A DNA stretch of 64,000 nucleotides from Meloidogyne chitwoodi (lineage: Eukaryota; Nematoda; Chromadorea; Rhabditida; Meloidogynidae): positions 248,001 to 312,000 of the forward strand of contig JACZZP010000016.1 of assembly GCA_015183035.1 (NCBI GenBank). The letters run 5' to 3'. Position 1 is the stretch's first letter; each line of letters begins with the position of its first letter. The position numbers and the translations under genes were made by a program. Shown piece by piece: positions 1 through 12,261 of this stretch. The notes beneath the pieces are model-generated. The model searched no databases, was not told the DNA's origin, and was given only the letters and a program-made list of their open reading frames with translations.

Positions 1-1221
1 AATTAATCAAAAATTGTTCAAGTCGTTCATTAGCTATGTTAAGGTCAACAATTGTATCTAGAATTGTTAATTGATTTATTAATTCTTTTTTCAATACTTC
101 ATTATAAATAGGTTCATTTCGTTGAATATTTCCTTTAAAATATTAAAGATTACAATTTACACTTGTTATTATTAAAAGACACTCTCTTGGGGTATCCAAA
201 TAACTTTATGGACAGACAAATGTCTAGTTTCTGTCCAATTGTACGCAAAAAATGTTACACTTATTACGTCCAGAAAAATTTAAGGAAAAATATTTGGGAA
301 GATCGCTTTTCCTAATTTTGTAAAAATTTCTCAAAAATTGTCCAAATTTTTGAGAAACTTTAATTTTAAATAAATCTAATTTTATTTAATTTATTTTTTA
401 AATTTTAGTTTATATTTTTATATAAATTAAAAAAAAAGTTATGATAAAATAACACTGGGACGGCCTTATAGCGAAAGTCAATTTTGTATTAACAAATAAG
501 TGTAATATTTGTAATTTAATTACCTGGATTAGATGTTCCTGCAGGAAAAAATTGGTGTTGAGAAGATTCAGAGTATTGCAAATTTGGATTTTGATTAAAA
601 ATTGGTTTTGATTGATCAATTTGTAAATGATGTGTTGGTACTTGATAGTTTTCGAGTGTAAAACTATAGTAATTCAAATATTAATAAAATACCAAAATTT
701 ATCTACCTTGGTTGATTATCGTTTTGTGAACTGGCAAGGTGTCGACTGACTTGGCCAGTAGCTTAATTTAAAAAAAATTATTTGTTAAATAAAAGTTATA
801 TGTTTTAAATTTATATTTATTGGGAAATTTGTGTTAATTCCAGATTGGATTAACCTCAAAAAATTCTGACGGATTCTATCTGAATATACACACAAAACAC
901 TGATTAAATCCGTAAAATCTATTTTACTTACCAAAATCTAGTAGGTGAATTACTTGTGTTCCTTTTTTTGATTTTTTTGGTTGATTAGCTAAATTTATTT
1001 TTTGATAAAAATAAATAAATTTATTATATTAATTGATTTTTAACAATTTTTAAAATTAAATTATTTAAAATTAATTTTATTTAAAATATTAGTTCACTTG
1101 TATTGGCAGGTCTCTTTCCCCTTCTATCATCATTTCCAGAATATTTATCCATACAAAGCACAAAATATTTCAAAATTAAAAAATTTAATAAAATCAAACG
1201 AAATAACAAAATAAAATTCAT
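1..1221 (-). CDS. secreted protein of unknown function, 3' part off the window
   Basis: I do not recognise this protein. Exon 1 (about 1098-1221) starts MNFILLFRLILLNFLILKYF, a strongly hydrophobic signal peptide, followed by a basic stretch (DDRRGKRPANT). Exon 2 (about 932-988) joins in phase and is lysine-rich (NQPKKSKKGTQ). Further coding blocks lie near 850-880 and 710-770. A longer Gln/Asn/Pro-rich exon spans about 525-655, and an exon with an amphipathic helix reads out of the left edge (1-135). The exon 1-2 join and the splice donor at about 525 are clear; the middle joins are uncertain because the reading phases of the short blocks do not all agree. It is probably a secreted or gland protein, but no domain is visible. 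Confidence 0.55.
185..465. repeat. dispersed repeat, inverted relative to a copy at 14.6 kb
   Basis: The block around 290-460 (with TGAGAAACTTTAATTTTAAA and GTTATGATAAAATAAC) recurs in reverse orientation at about 14,590-14,860. Both copies lie inside introns. The outer part carries ATTTGTC-type sequence (GACAGACAAATGTC). It is probably a MITE-like element with no coding capacity. Confidence 0.45.
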
Positions 1222-2367
1222 TTTTTGAAAATAAAAAAGAATTTTAAAATTAAAATTTGGACAATTTTTTTTTGAAATTAAAAAAAAATTTTTTTATCCA
1301 ACTAAGACGATACCACTATAAATAAATTAAAAATTTTTTCTTTCTTCATTTATAAATGTTGTCAATTTACATACGCGTTTGGCTTTTTCTTAAGCAAAGT
1401 GATACATAGAGAGAGAGAGGCATGAGTGCATTTACATCCAATAATTTTTTTAAAATTTTAAAATAAAATGCCATAAAAATAAAATGTCAAAATTACAAAA
1501 TAACCCCCAGAGTTTTTATATTGCTAAGTGTTTCTTGACCAAAAAAAATTTTTTTTAAGTTTAAGTAGAAAATGTTGTTATCTATCTAGGGTTTTCTAGT
1601 CTCGGTCAATCTCTTAGGTATTAAGACATGTTTTGATTAAATCTAAATTAAAGTTAATATGGATATTTTTTTAATTTTTAATTAGTCAATTTTCTAAAAA
1701 AACTCTCTATTTTGTAGTTAAAAAATCCATTTGAAATCTAGAAAACTTGAGTAAACAAATTAATATGTTTTAAGTAAAATTGGCATTTTGTCCAGTAATA
1801 AAAAAAGAATAAATCAATGATACATGTAGAATTATAAGTTGGCAAAATTGAAAAATAAGAGGTAAAATTTGCCAATCTATGGATTGCACATGAGTTAATG
1901 CCAATTGCACTTTTTAAATGCTTGTATGAGGAAATCTTTAATCGTTTAAATTTTCCTCTAACAGAGAGTTAGAGAAATTTTTAAATTTTATTTATAAAAT
2001 GAATACCTATAAATTAAATATTAAAATTAAATAAATTTTTAATAAATACTTTTTTGTTTTGTTAATTTTTTTATTGGGAAAAATATGCCTTTTTTAAAGT
2101 TGACAATTTTTGCATAAAACAAATAAAATAATTTTGTTATATTAATTATAAATTTTTTTTTAATTTTTTGTTTATTTGAAACTGATAATTTTTTTTTAAA
2201 TTTTATATATTAAAAATAAAAGTTTACACAATTCTCATATTTTTAATAAATTTATTTCAAAATCGAATAAGCTTTTAAAATAAATTTATGTATAAAATAG
2301 TGCACTTAATAGAGTTTATCATTTCATAAATAATTCCAAAATAAACCAAAAAAATAAAATAATTTAG
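1222..2367. other. intergenic AT-rich DNA
   Basis: I see no credible gene here. The stretch contains A/T runs, a short GA run near 1,408-1,420 and no open frame with codon structure. It separates the minus-strand gene at the left edge from the next minus-strand gene, so it should hold the promoter of the former. Confidence 0.4.
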
Positions 2368-2790
2368 TTAAAATATCGTTAATAAAATAGTTTTAATTTC
2401 CAAACAAATTTTCTTCTCATAAAACATCATTCTTGTTTTTATCATTTTTTTAAAGCATAATTCATGGGAGCTTTACCTTTATCTTTACGATATTTTGTAC
2501 CTTCTTTGCGCATCTAAAATATAAAAATAATATTTAAATATTGTAAAATATAACCTTAAATAATTTTTTATTATTTTTTATAATTTTACCTTTGCTTCTT
2601 CAGTCTTGGGAAAATAAATATAATTTTCTTCTTTCCCTTCGATTATCTCATTTTCAATATTTTGGTTATTAAAATCAAGCCATTGAAAACGTCCTTCTGC
2701 TGGATTTGGGGCTTTTGAAGAACCAGTCTCCTTTTCCAAATCAGAAGGAAAGGTTACTATTTTCTCATATATATTGACTAATCCATTCAT
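2368..2790 (-). CDS. small hypothetical protein downstream of poly(A) polymerase
   Basis: This is a two-exon small protein of about 110 residues. Exon 1 (about 2591-2790) starts MNGLVNIYEKIVTF and contains the segment NPAEGRFQWLDF. After a short intron the last exon (2368 to about 2513) is basic (MRKEGTKYRKDKGKAP). There is no signal peptide or membrane segment. Its start codon lies only about 97 bases after the stop of the poly(A) polymerase on the same strand, a spacing typical of nematode operons, so the two may be co-transcribed. I do not recognise the family. It could alternatively be an extra 3' exon set of the upstream gene, but the polymerase stop codon argues against that. Confidence 0.5.
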
Positions 2791-2887
2791 TCTGGAAGTT
2801 TTATTAATTTTTTAATTAATCTGACAACCGAAGTATTTAAATAAAAAATTTTAAGAGCACCCCCGCAAGGCTATATTTTCAACCCTT

Positions 2888-5800
2888 TTACAGAAAAAAG
2901 AATTTATTATGAAAATACAATATTTTAAATTTAAACAACCTTTGAATCAAATTAGTATTGTGCGCGTATGTTGATTTAAAATAGTTTTTGTTACGACTTT
3001 GCTGGAAAGCTGCTTTAATAAATTGTTTTACCATGTATTTCATTGTCGTTTGATCAGATAAAGATGAGCATTCATCTTTCAAATTAAAGCCGATAAAAGG
3101 GAATTTGAACATTTGTTGACTAAAAATAGGTAATTAAATAAGAGGTATATTTTTAAAATATTTAAGCAAATATTACCTTGAGTAATTATTATTTTTCTAT
3201 TTATATCGTAATTATAAAAAGAAAAGGCAATTATTTTTTCAATCCCTCATTTCGTGGATTAAGTAATAACTCGACATTATAAAGTCAACAATAAGGTTGG
3301 AGAATCAGAGGAACCGAAAAAAGGCCGATACAAAAAGTATTCAATTAGGATCTTTATTCCGAATATTCGATAATTTTCCGAAGACGCCAACCTTGATCAA
3401 TAATTGAAAAAGAGAGGTAAGTAAGAAAGGGAGTACGGTATTTATATAATATTAATATATTTAATTACCTTTCATTTAAAAATGTCAAAATATGATATTC
3501 TGCTATACAATCTTTTAAAGTAAATTCGTTATTTCCAATTTCTACGTTACTATTAATCCATTTACTCATTCCTTGTCTCATTTTAGTATTGATCATCATG
3601 CAGATTTTTTCTTTGTCTATATTTTCATTATTTTCAGGATAACATTCAATAACAATAAAATGTTGATAAATATATGTGTAATTTAATTCTTCAAAAATAG
3701 GGATATATCCATTTCCACTACTTTCCTTTGATTCATTTAAGTTGAATAAATCAATTTTATGATAAGCTTAAATTAAGTTTTGTATTTCACTTCTTAAAAT
3801 AAATCCCCCTAAATTATAAAACACCAATTAGAACCTTCTCTACCCCTCTTTTGGAGAAGGGTGAAAAAAATAATAGGGGTAAAGTATTTTAGAAAGTGTT
3901 CTACTTTCTAAAAAATATTAATTATAGAAAGTAATAATAAAAAATTAATAAAAACACCTTCTTTCATCTCCCTTTTAATGATTTGCAAGGCAAAGTTATC
4001 AACATTAAGTGCCGTGTTTTGTTCAGGAAATAATGATGTTATTATTGGCATTGTGTATAATGGTAATTCTATATTAAATTTAGTTATATCCCAAAAACTA
4101 TCAAAATTTTTATTTTCTATTTCTTGCAAAGATGTTAAATCTTCAACAATTAATGGTATAGGCCAATCCCTTGAATTTTAATTTTTATAAAATTAAATTT
4201 CTTAGAATTTACCATGCACTATAAATTTGAAAGAATTGTTGAATTAAAAAATTTAATTCTCCAAAAGGATAAATTAAACAAATCTTTGTTGCCATTACAA
4301 GAAAAGCTGCTCCTGATAAATATCCAAATAAACTCGAATAAATTCGGCGTTCTAAAATTATTATAAAATTTTAATAATTTAAATTTAAACACATACTTTG
4401 AGCCCATAATTTAACAGCACGCAATAAATTTGTAAAAATATCTTGTCTTGAATGATGGATTAAATGAAATTTTGCTCGATATATAAATCGATAACCTTAA
4501 TATTTAAAAATTATTATCTCTTTAAAATATGGTCTTATTCTTTTGGAACGGATCAGCCCTTTTCGGCCCTCTGTTCTCTAATACTTCCCAGCAAATCCCG
4601 CTATTCCATTTTTAGTTTACCTCATTATTACCGTAACCTGTCGGGTAATCCTCTAATTTTATTTTAAATTATTCAATCACTCACTAATGTAAGTAATAAT
4701 TAATTTGGGTCATTTACCTCTTAATATCATTATGCTGTCAGTGTACTTGTATTCTGTACGATTAAACATTTGATTAATCATTATATCCAATATTTTAAGA
4801 TTTTTTTCAACAATATTCTTAGATTCGTGGTTGTTCAAGTCTAAATCATTAGGTATATACTCATATGGAATAGGAGCAAATAAAATGTCCATTTTTTGAT
4901 TTTCATATTCAATATTTATTACGGGTACTTGCCCCCTTAAAACATTCATTTTAATAGATGATTGCTAAATATAAAATTTATTATATTTTTTCATGTTTTT
5001 AAAATTAAATTTAATTATATTATATTTTTTATTGGGCAGTTTCGCCAAACCGTTGGGCCCCGAGAGTTGTACGAATCCAACTCCCGGAACGCGGTTGTCC
5101 CGCCAAAAATAAAGAAAAGGCTTTTCTTTTAGTTTTATTCGACAAATAAAATAGAATAAAGGTTGGGGAAGTGGAACACCAACTCTAAGCTGGTGGAAAA
5201 TTAGTGAGAACTGAAGCCCTTAGTCGGTATTTCATTTCCCTTTTATGGGCCAGAAAAATTGGGCGTGAAACTTATTAAAATTAATGTTTAATAACTAGGA
5301 CAATATTACCCAATGGACACGCAAGTATATTTAATATTAATTGTATACTCAAAGGTACCTTCACTACTTTTTCCAATAATTTAAGATCACTCCATTTAAT
5401 CTTTCCAAAGTCATACTAATCAATATAATTATATATCCTTATTAAGGACTGTCTGACCATTATGTCTTTTGACCATTTTTTAGGGTAAATGAGGAAAGAA
5501 TGGGGGAGACAAAGTAAAGTGTACCTTTTAAATAATTCCCTTTTAAAATTAACCTGAACTTCATTCTCAAAATAATTTGAAAACGAATATTTATTATTCC
5601 CAACGAAAAAGTCGTGATCTTCACATATTCTAATATTATATATAATGTTGTTTTGACATAATCCACAGTTTGAAATTTCTTGAATTCCAAAAAATTTCAT
5701 CGGAAGAATAAAATAAATATCCAAATCAGAATCAGCAAGTTCTGCTCCTATTAAATTAGATCCACCAACTATCATTGATAAATCAACTGATTAAAAATTA

Positions 5801-6087
5801 ATGTTTAAAAAATAATTTTTTTTTATAATTTAACAAAAAACCTGAATAGTTAGGATACAGCATTTCTAACCAATTTTTAACAATCTCGTAAATCCAACTT
5901 TTAGCAACATTTCTTCTACTAATTAAATATTCATTGTTCAAATGACTCAGATAATTTAACATCTTAAAATAATATAAAAATTATATTTGTATCAAACCTT
6001 TCCATTAGCATAAAAATTCTGTGAGTTAATTGAATATTGACTAAGTTCAAAATAAATTGGACTAAGACAATCATTTTTTGAGGACAT
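2888..6087 (-). CDS. divergent canonical nuclear poly(A) polymerase
   Basis: The predicted role is addition of poly(A) tails to cleaved pre-mRNA in the nucleus. About eight exons run from 6087 down to 2888. They lie near 5998-6087, 5843-5960, 5500-5788, 4710-4975, 4219-4410, 3908-4170, 3480-3770 and 2888-3115. The nucleotidyltransferase signature GGSNLIGAELADSDLDIYF carries the two metal-binding aspartates (D-L-D). The third catalytic aspartate is in VPVINIEYENQKMDILFA, followed by IPNDLDL as in eukaryotic PAPs. The central-domain block (KLWAQS, then LFGYLSGAAFLVMATK) and the RNA-binding-domain block (PLYTMPIITSLFPEQN, then ALNV) match the PAP family order. The sequence is much more divergent than the usual metazoan protein and short at the C-terminus, with no long Ser/Thr tail. 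The start at 6087 is the first in-frame ATG I can see; an upstream exon is possible. A germline paralogue is one possible reading. Confidence 0.82.
5035..5275. other. GC-richer block inside a poly(A) polymerase intron
   Basis: This roughly 240-base island has far higher GC than its surroundings (for example GGGCCCCGAGAGTTG) and includes the short inverted match GAGTTG...CAACTC. It lies between two PAP exons and has no ORF. It may be an inserted transposon or SINE fragment, or a structured RNA. I cannot fold it into a full tRNA. Confidence 0.3.
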
Positions 6088-6212
6088 AGAAGGATTGCAT
6101 TCTTTTATATTATTATCTTTAATTTTAATAAATTAATTTATTATTTATGAATCAAGGTTTGTTTTTTTTCAAGCTAATAAATTTTGAAGAAAAGAGAATA
6201 TTTAAAAAAATT

Positions 6213-7491
6213 TTAAAAGAAAAATATTTTAATAAATAGTATATTAATAAACATGCCCAAAGTTTGTTGCGATAATAATATTTTAAATTTCTCAATCGCT
6301 GAAATAAATTCATCAGCGAATTGCTTTACTTTGCCTTGTTGATATTGCCCTAATGACCGTAAAAAATTTTCAAAAAATGTCATTGTAAAATTTTTAATAT
6401 TTCCTTTTTGGTTAATAAAAATTTCAAAATTTCCAAAAAATTCCTTTTCAATATTTTCATGTTTTTCAATAAAAATGTTAAAATTTTTAAAGTCTTGACT
6501 TGAAATACGCATATAATTGGAGGTAAGTTCAACTTTTCTTGAAAATATTAAAGCAAAATATTTAAAATGCAAATTATTAATTTCATTCGAATAATCATAA
6601 CTAAATTTAAATTATTTTTATATATTTTTTAAAGCAATATTTGTTAATATAAGTAAGGTGTCGATTCTAGAAGAATTACTGAGTATCAGATAAAAAGATT
6701 AGAATCGAAAATTTCTGTTATAAAACAAGGTCTATTTCTTTATCAGTCAAAACTATTTTTAGTTATTAAAAAATTAAACAAAAATAATCCTAATTTTTGC
6801 CAATTATTTGAACTCTATTCTAAAATATTTAAACGCTCAAGATTTTAGGAATAATATTTTGATAGAGGTTTTAAACAGAAATTTTCGAAATTTCGATTTT
6901 CGTGTTTCGATTGTCTATTTTCGAGGTATTTTTTTTTCGATTCTCGTTTTTCATGTTTCGGTATTTTTTTAGTTTCGAAACATCTCTGGTCTTAATAACT
7001 TTTTTGAGTAATAATTTTCAACAAAATGTTTTGATAAATGAGTTTACTTTTAAAATAAATTCAAACCTTTCATCATTTTCTTCAAAAGCTTCATTAATAT
7101 AATTAATATTCAAAAATGAATGAGGTAATTTAATCAAAGCAAAATGAATTTTAATTAATTTGTTCAGCAAAAACATATAATTTTCTATTTTATTTTCAAA
7201 AGGTTTATTTATTTCAGAATTCTCAAAATATGTTTTTTTTAAATTTGACCAAGTTGTATCAAATTGTTTTAGTTCTTTTTTTATATTTATTTTTATAAAA
7301 TTTGTTTTAATTATTAAACTTGTACTAATTATTTTTTCTTCAATATTTTTAACCAAAACAAAAATATTTAAAAATAATTTTTCTTCAATATCAAGAATAT
7401 TATTTAATTCATTATTATTTTTAAATTTTTCAATATGATTTAGACGTATAAAATATAAATTTGTCAAATAATCTTCCATTGTTTTTAACAT
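6213..7491 (-). CDS. hypothetical helical protein, two exons
   Basis: This is an unrecognised gene. Exon 1 (about 7030-7491) starts MLKTMEDYLTNLYFIRLNHI and is rich in Lys, Asn, Ile and Phe with long predicted helices. After an intron of about 430 bases, exon 2 (6213 to about 6595) continues in phase with NNLHFKYFALIFSRK and ends with a hydrophobic tail (FINILFIKIFFF). There is no clear signal peptide at the N-terminus. The C-terminal 15 residues could be a tail anchor or simply AT-driven composition. The intron holds a repeat with matching CGAAAATTTCTGTT arms in opposite orientation (near 6,708 and 6,873). It lies head-to-tail with the poly(A) polymerase gene, about 125 bases upstream of it. 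Confidence 0.5.
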
Positions 7492-7701
7492 TCTATTTAT
7501 ATCTCTCTTTCTTTTTGTCTTTTCGAATATAACTTAATAAAAAATTTAAAAAAGTTATTTTATTAATTCGATTCAGGATTAATAAAATCCTGAAAAATAA
7601 AATTCTGAAGAATAAAATAGGAAAAATCAAATTGCTAAAAATAAATCAAAACTCTTTTCGTAAATATTAATAAATTTATTATTAATATTATTTTATTTAA
7701 A

Positions 7702-10700
7702 TTAGTTGTAATTACTTTGTAAAGTTGCGAATGCTTCCCATTCATTTTGGGCAATAAAATATTCATTTTCAATATAATTAATCGGGCTCTCATTATATTC
7801 TTCTTCCTCGTTAATAGTTAAATCAGTAAATTGTTCAATACCTTTTATTTGTTTTTTATACTTTTTTTCCTTCAACTTTTGATCTGTTTAAAATTTAAAA
7901 AAAATTTATGTTAAATTAATAATAAATTTGTTTAAACTAATAGGTATAAGGCATAAACTGATCTTTTATTTAAAATTAAAAACCATTATTTTTTATTAAT
8001 TAAATTATACCTGTAGAAATATTTAAATTTTGATCTTGATATCCATATTCAAATGATGGTTCTGGTTGATAGTTAGTAAGTTCAATAGGTTCAACTGGAT
8101 CATAATATTGTTGTTCGTGTTCCTTCTCATCCTCTCCAGCAATTTCTACAATCTCTTCTTCAATATACTTAAATAAATTTATAATTAAAATTAATATTTG
8201 AAAAATAACTTTTGATCCACTTGCTGATGTAGTTGACTAAAAAATAAATTTCAATAACATTTACAATAATTAAATAAGAATCCCAACGAGAGTCCGTCCC
8301 CTGCCTTGAGTCACAATATTTTTGGGTTCCCCCGATCCCTGGATATGCCGCCTCAACGATCTCCCTCCCCATAAAAAATGCGGAGTCTTGATTAGTTTGA
8401 AAAATAATACTAAAGTTAATTTATATTTAAATTTATATAAAAACATTTTAAAACAAAAACAAACATCTTTATGTTTTTCTGCCTTTGGAGCGTGAGATAA
8501 GGTTGTTTCAATAATGCTAGTTTTAAATTCTTTATATTTTTTAGGAAAATTTTGATCATTTCTAATTTCTTTTAGTTTTTTAAAGAACTTTTTTGAATCC
8601 AAATTAATAAGACTTTTAAGCGAGTTGGCTAAATAAAATTTGAAATATTATTTTTATTTTTCAGAAATGAAAGGGAATAAAAGGCAGAACTTTACAAGAC
8701 TCAAATGAAATAAAGATAAATGTCAGACTTAACATTTTGCTGATCATTTATTGAAATATACAAATTTAACATACTCTGATCATTTGCAATTAATTCTTCC
8801 AAGTAATTCAAATCGTTTTCAAATAACAGATCGATTAATGCTTCATAATGCATATTTTGTTGTTCTTTAATTCTAAAATCTTTATTTCCTTCTTTTAATT
8901 CAATAACAATACAAGAATAAATAAAACTTCCAAATTTATTATTATCATATATTATTTGAGTTGATTTTAAATATTTTTCATAATTATAATATTTATTTGA
9001 TTCAATATATTCCAGACCAAGATATGCACAGAATTTTACTGTTTGTAAAAAAGAAGGCTGTGAAAGTTGAATTTTAGCATATTCTTGCAAATAAAGGAAA
9101 GTTTTCTGAAAATAAAAAAGAGAGGATTTCGGACTCTAATGGTCTTTTTTAAAGAAAATAAATTTACCAGCATTTCTTCCTCAATTTCACTCTCATTTGG
9201 CTGTTTTGAATAAACAATGTATTTTTTATTTAAATCTTCGCCTAACCAATAGTTTAATAAAAATTTTGACAATTTATCAACAAAAATTTCATCACAAAAT
9301 TTTCCATTTTCTTAAAAAAATTAATTAATTAAAATTATTTTAATTAATTAAAATAATTTTATACTTTCAATAAAATTAATCATCCATTCTTTATAAATTA
9401 TATATTCAATGAACCATTTTGCTAACCATTTAATGACTGTATTATTATATTTGAAATAATCCACGAAAATATTTGACAAAAAAGGTCCTTTGTAAAATAA
9501 TATTTTATTTTTAGAAAAATATTTTAATAAAAAATAACCTCTTTCAAGATTAAATAAACCGTTGTATTTATTCGCTAAAATTATAAAAAGTTCATTCCCA
9601 AATTCATTTAAAAGCTTCACAGTAATTTCATTGTTGAAGTTAGTCCTAAAAAATATCACTTTAAAATTATTTTAATTATAATTTAAAATTAAACTATAAA
9701 AAAATAATTAAAAATAAATTTTAAAAAAAGTGCATAAATTAGTGAATGAAAAATAAGAATAATAATTTCGGCGCAACTTTGTTTGGCGTGAGTAATAATT
9801 TTATAACTCTTTCAAAGCCCAAATCTTTGCCCAAAAATATTAAAAATATATATTATTAAAAAATACCTCAAAAAATTTCTAAAATTTGAATTATCCTTCA
9901 TTAAATATTTATCAAAAATCAAAAATTTAGCTTCTTTAATAATTAAAATATTTTCTGGCAACTTAAGAGCATATAATATTTCTTCTTGAGTATTACAATC
10001 AAATTTTGTTCTCTTTATGTGTTTAATTTTTTGGTCAAATATTTTATGTCTCGACGACGCAATATAATTAGCTAGAATATAATGTTCTTGAAGAAATAAA
10101 CAAATCCCTTTTTGTTGGTTAATATTTTCATAACTAAAGTATGAGGTGAATTTTGTTTGTGATATTCTGTATTAAAATAAAAAATTTTATTTTGTATATA
10201 CCTACAAGTTTGTTGGATGGACATTAGTTTAATGCCTAAATCGATAAGCTTAATTTTTTACAGAAAAGGAACACATCAAGATTCTGAAACTCAAATTAGT
10301 GACACGGCCCGACGGAAGCAACCTTAAACTACTCGTAAATTTCAGAAATACCTTTGTTCAATCAATCCTTTATCTTTCGCAAATGTGTCCTCAGCCTTTT
10401 TGATCAAATAAAATAATGATATAAAAGCTATTTTGTTCCTCAACCTTTCATTTCCAGTTTGTTTTAGTAAATTGGTGTAATGATGTTCTAATATTTCTTT
10501 CAGTAATTCTGTATTTAGAGGATCATTTAGCAAATTAGCTTCATTAAGCCTACCCCCAGTAATTAAATCTAAAAAATAAAAAGAATATTAAGTAATTTAA
10601 ATTATAAAAATAAAATTTTTATAATTTAATTATTTATTTAAACATTACTTGTAATTTTAGAGAACATAGGATGCACATTTATTGGTAGTAAAAGAAAAAT

Positions 10701-10712
10701 AATTAAATACAT
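7702..10712 (-). CDS. large multi-exon secreted protein of unknown function
   Basis: Exon 1 (about 10,651-10,712) encodes a short signal peptide, MYLIIFLLLPINVHPMF. In-phase blocks follow at about 10,342-10,545, 9,870-10,170, 9,350-9,655, 9,165-9,312, 8,745-9,110, 8,440-8,630, 8,180-8,235, 8,005-8,170 and 7,702-7,885. Every block has plausible GT/AG borders. The middle blocks are helical and Lys/Phe/Tyr-rich. The last two blocks are strikingly acidic (EEEIVEIAGEDEKE, then NEEEEYN). No known domain is visible. The total would be around 600 residues. It may be two genes, since one block can also be read through to a stop at 8,701. The signal peptide and Meloidogyne-like context make a secreted or gland protein plausible. 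Confidence 0.5.
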
Positions 10713-11402
10713 GTTTCTGAAAATAGAATTTTAATAAAAATTCTAAGGGATCTTCAGGAAAATATTGGGGAGAGAGCAAAAGGTGAACGTCAGTGTCAGT
10801 CAGATAATTACTATAACATAATTATATTTATATGAAATTAGGTAAATTAAATTAAAAAGATAAATGCTAAGGAGAACTAATAAATATAAATAAAAAATTC
10901 TAAGGGGAAATATTTGAATGATTTAAAAAAAATTTTAATGAGGGCAATAGAGAAAAATATTGCCAACATGACATTTTAAAATTTTGTTTACGTAAATAAA
11001 TTTAGGCAAAAAAATAGGGGAGATAGAAGATAAGTGGGGATGTAATTATAGATTTTTTGGGGGATGATGACTGGTAGAGAGAATTTTAATTTATCAGATA
11101 TTGCGAAATTCTTTGTTATAAGTACAATTATAGGGAGGTGGAAGGAAGAAAATTTAAATTTTTGCCATTGATTTTTAATAAAAAGGAAGGGAGGGAATGG
11201 ATAAGAAAATTAAAAAAAAAAGATTAGAAGAAAAATTTAAATTAGGCAAATTTTTTTTATTAAAATTAATGTTTATTAGGTAGTATATAAAAAAAAATTT
11301 CTAATTTTCAATACTTTTTAAAAACTCTTAAAGTTTTTAAATTATTTATTTATGTTCGGCAATAAAATAAGTCTACATGACGAGCTCTTTTGATTATCAT
11401 TT

Positions 11403-11510
11403 ATATATATACCTGGGATCGCACCGATCCGATTCCCGAAAATCGGGAATTTCCGACGATTTTTGAGTCGGGAATTGGATTTTTGTTGGTGCGATCCCTG
11501 ATATATACTA
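11403..11510. repeat. short inverted-repeat element (MITE-like)
   Basis: GGGATCGCACC at 11,415 is matched by GGTGCGATCCC at 11,488-11,498, extended outward by a TATATA-containing flank on both sides. The interior holds a second hairpin (TTCCCGAAAATCGGGAA). The block is GC-rich in an AT-rich intergenic region and has no ORF. The rest of 10,713-12,261 shows no gene; it is AT-rich intergenic DNA. Confidence 0.55.
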
Positions 11511-12261
11511 TTTGAATTCTTTACCGACAAAACTAGCTTAACTCCCAGGGTCTATATTTTGGCTAATAAGCATTTCCGTTATACAAGTATTTGTTTTTTA
11601 ATTTTTTTACTTTTTAAAAAAAGTAAAAAAATGATTTTGTCGCCCTAATTGGATTATTTAAGCATTAAATTAATAAAAAACAGGAACTAAAATTATATTA
11701 ACTTGTAAAAATATTTTTACATTAAAATTGGGGTTAAATCTCTCAAATCTTCAAAGAGTAAGTTATTTTCTATTTTTAATTAAATTATACAAAATTTAAA
11801 AAATACATTATCACATTGTGTGGCATTTTTTAAAATAAATAAATTATTTTCTTTTTTTAATTTTATTTTATAAAAATATTTTTCTTTTTAAAAATTCCAA
11901 GAAAAAAATTTTTTTTCTTTTTTTAGCCTTAATTATTTTTTTTAAATTATAAATTTGTATAATTAATTCTAAAATTTAAAAATTAATTTTAATGTTGACC
12001 ATTTAATTAATTTAATTTTAAATTAAAAAAAATATATTTCAATTTCCATCGAACAATTTGACATTTCCTTAGCTCATTAAATTCAGCTTTTTAAGCTCTT
12101 TAAAATATTTAAAAATCAGCCTTATCGTAAAAATAGAAAAAAAGTTAAAAAATTCAATTTCCTCATTCTCCTAATGAAATAATATGCCTTAAACAAAAAA
12201 TTCAAAAAAAAAATAAAAATAATTTTATTTGCCTAAATAAATTGTTAATAATTAAATTTAG

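Noticed and set aside
3978..4181. Plus-strand 67-codon ORF
   Set aside because: It is the antisense of a poly(A) polymerase exon.
5035..5275. tRNA gene or pseudogene
   Set aside because: A T-arm-like hairpin can be drawn, but no acceptor stem, D-arm or anticodon arm follows at the right spacing.
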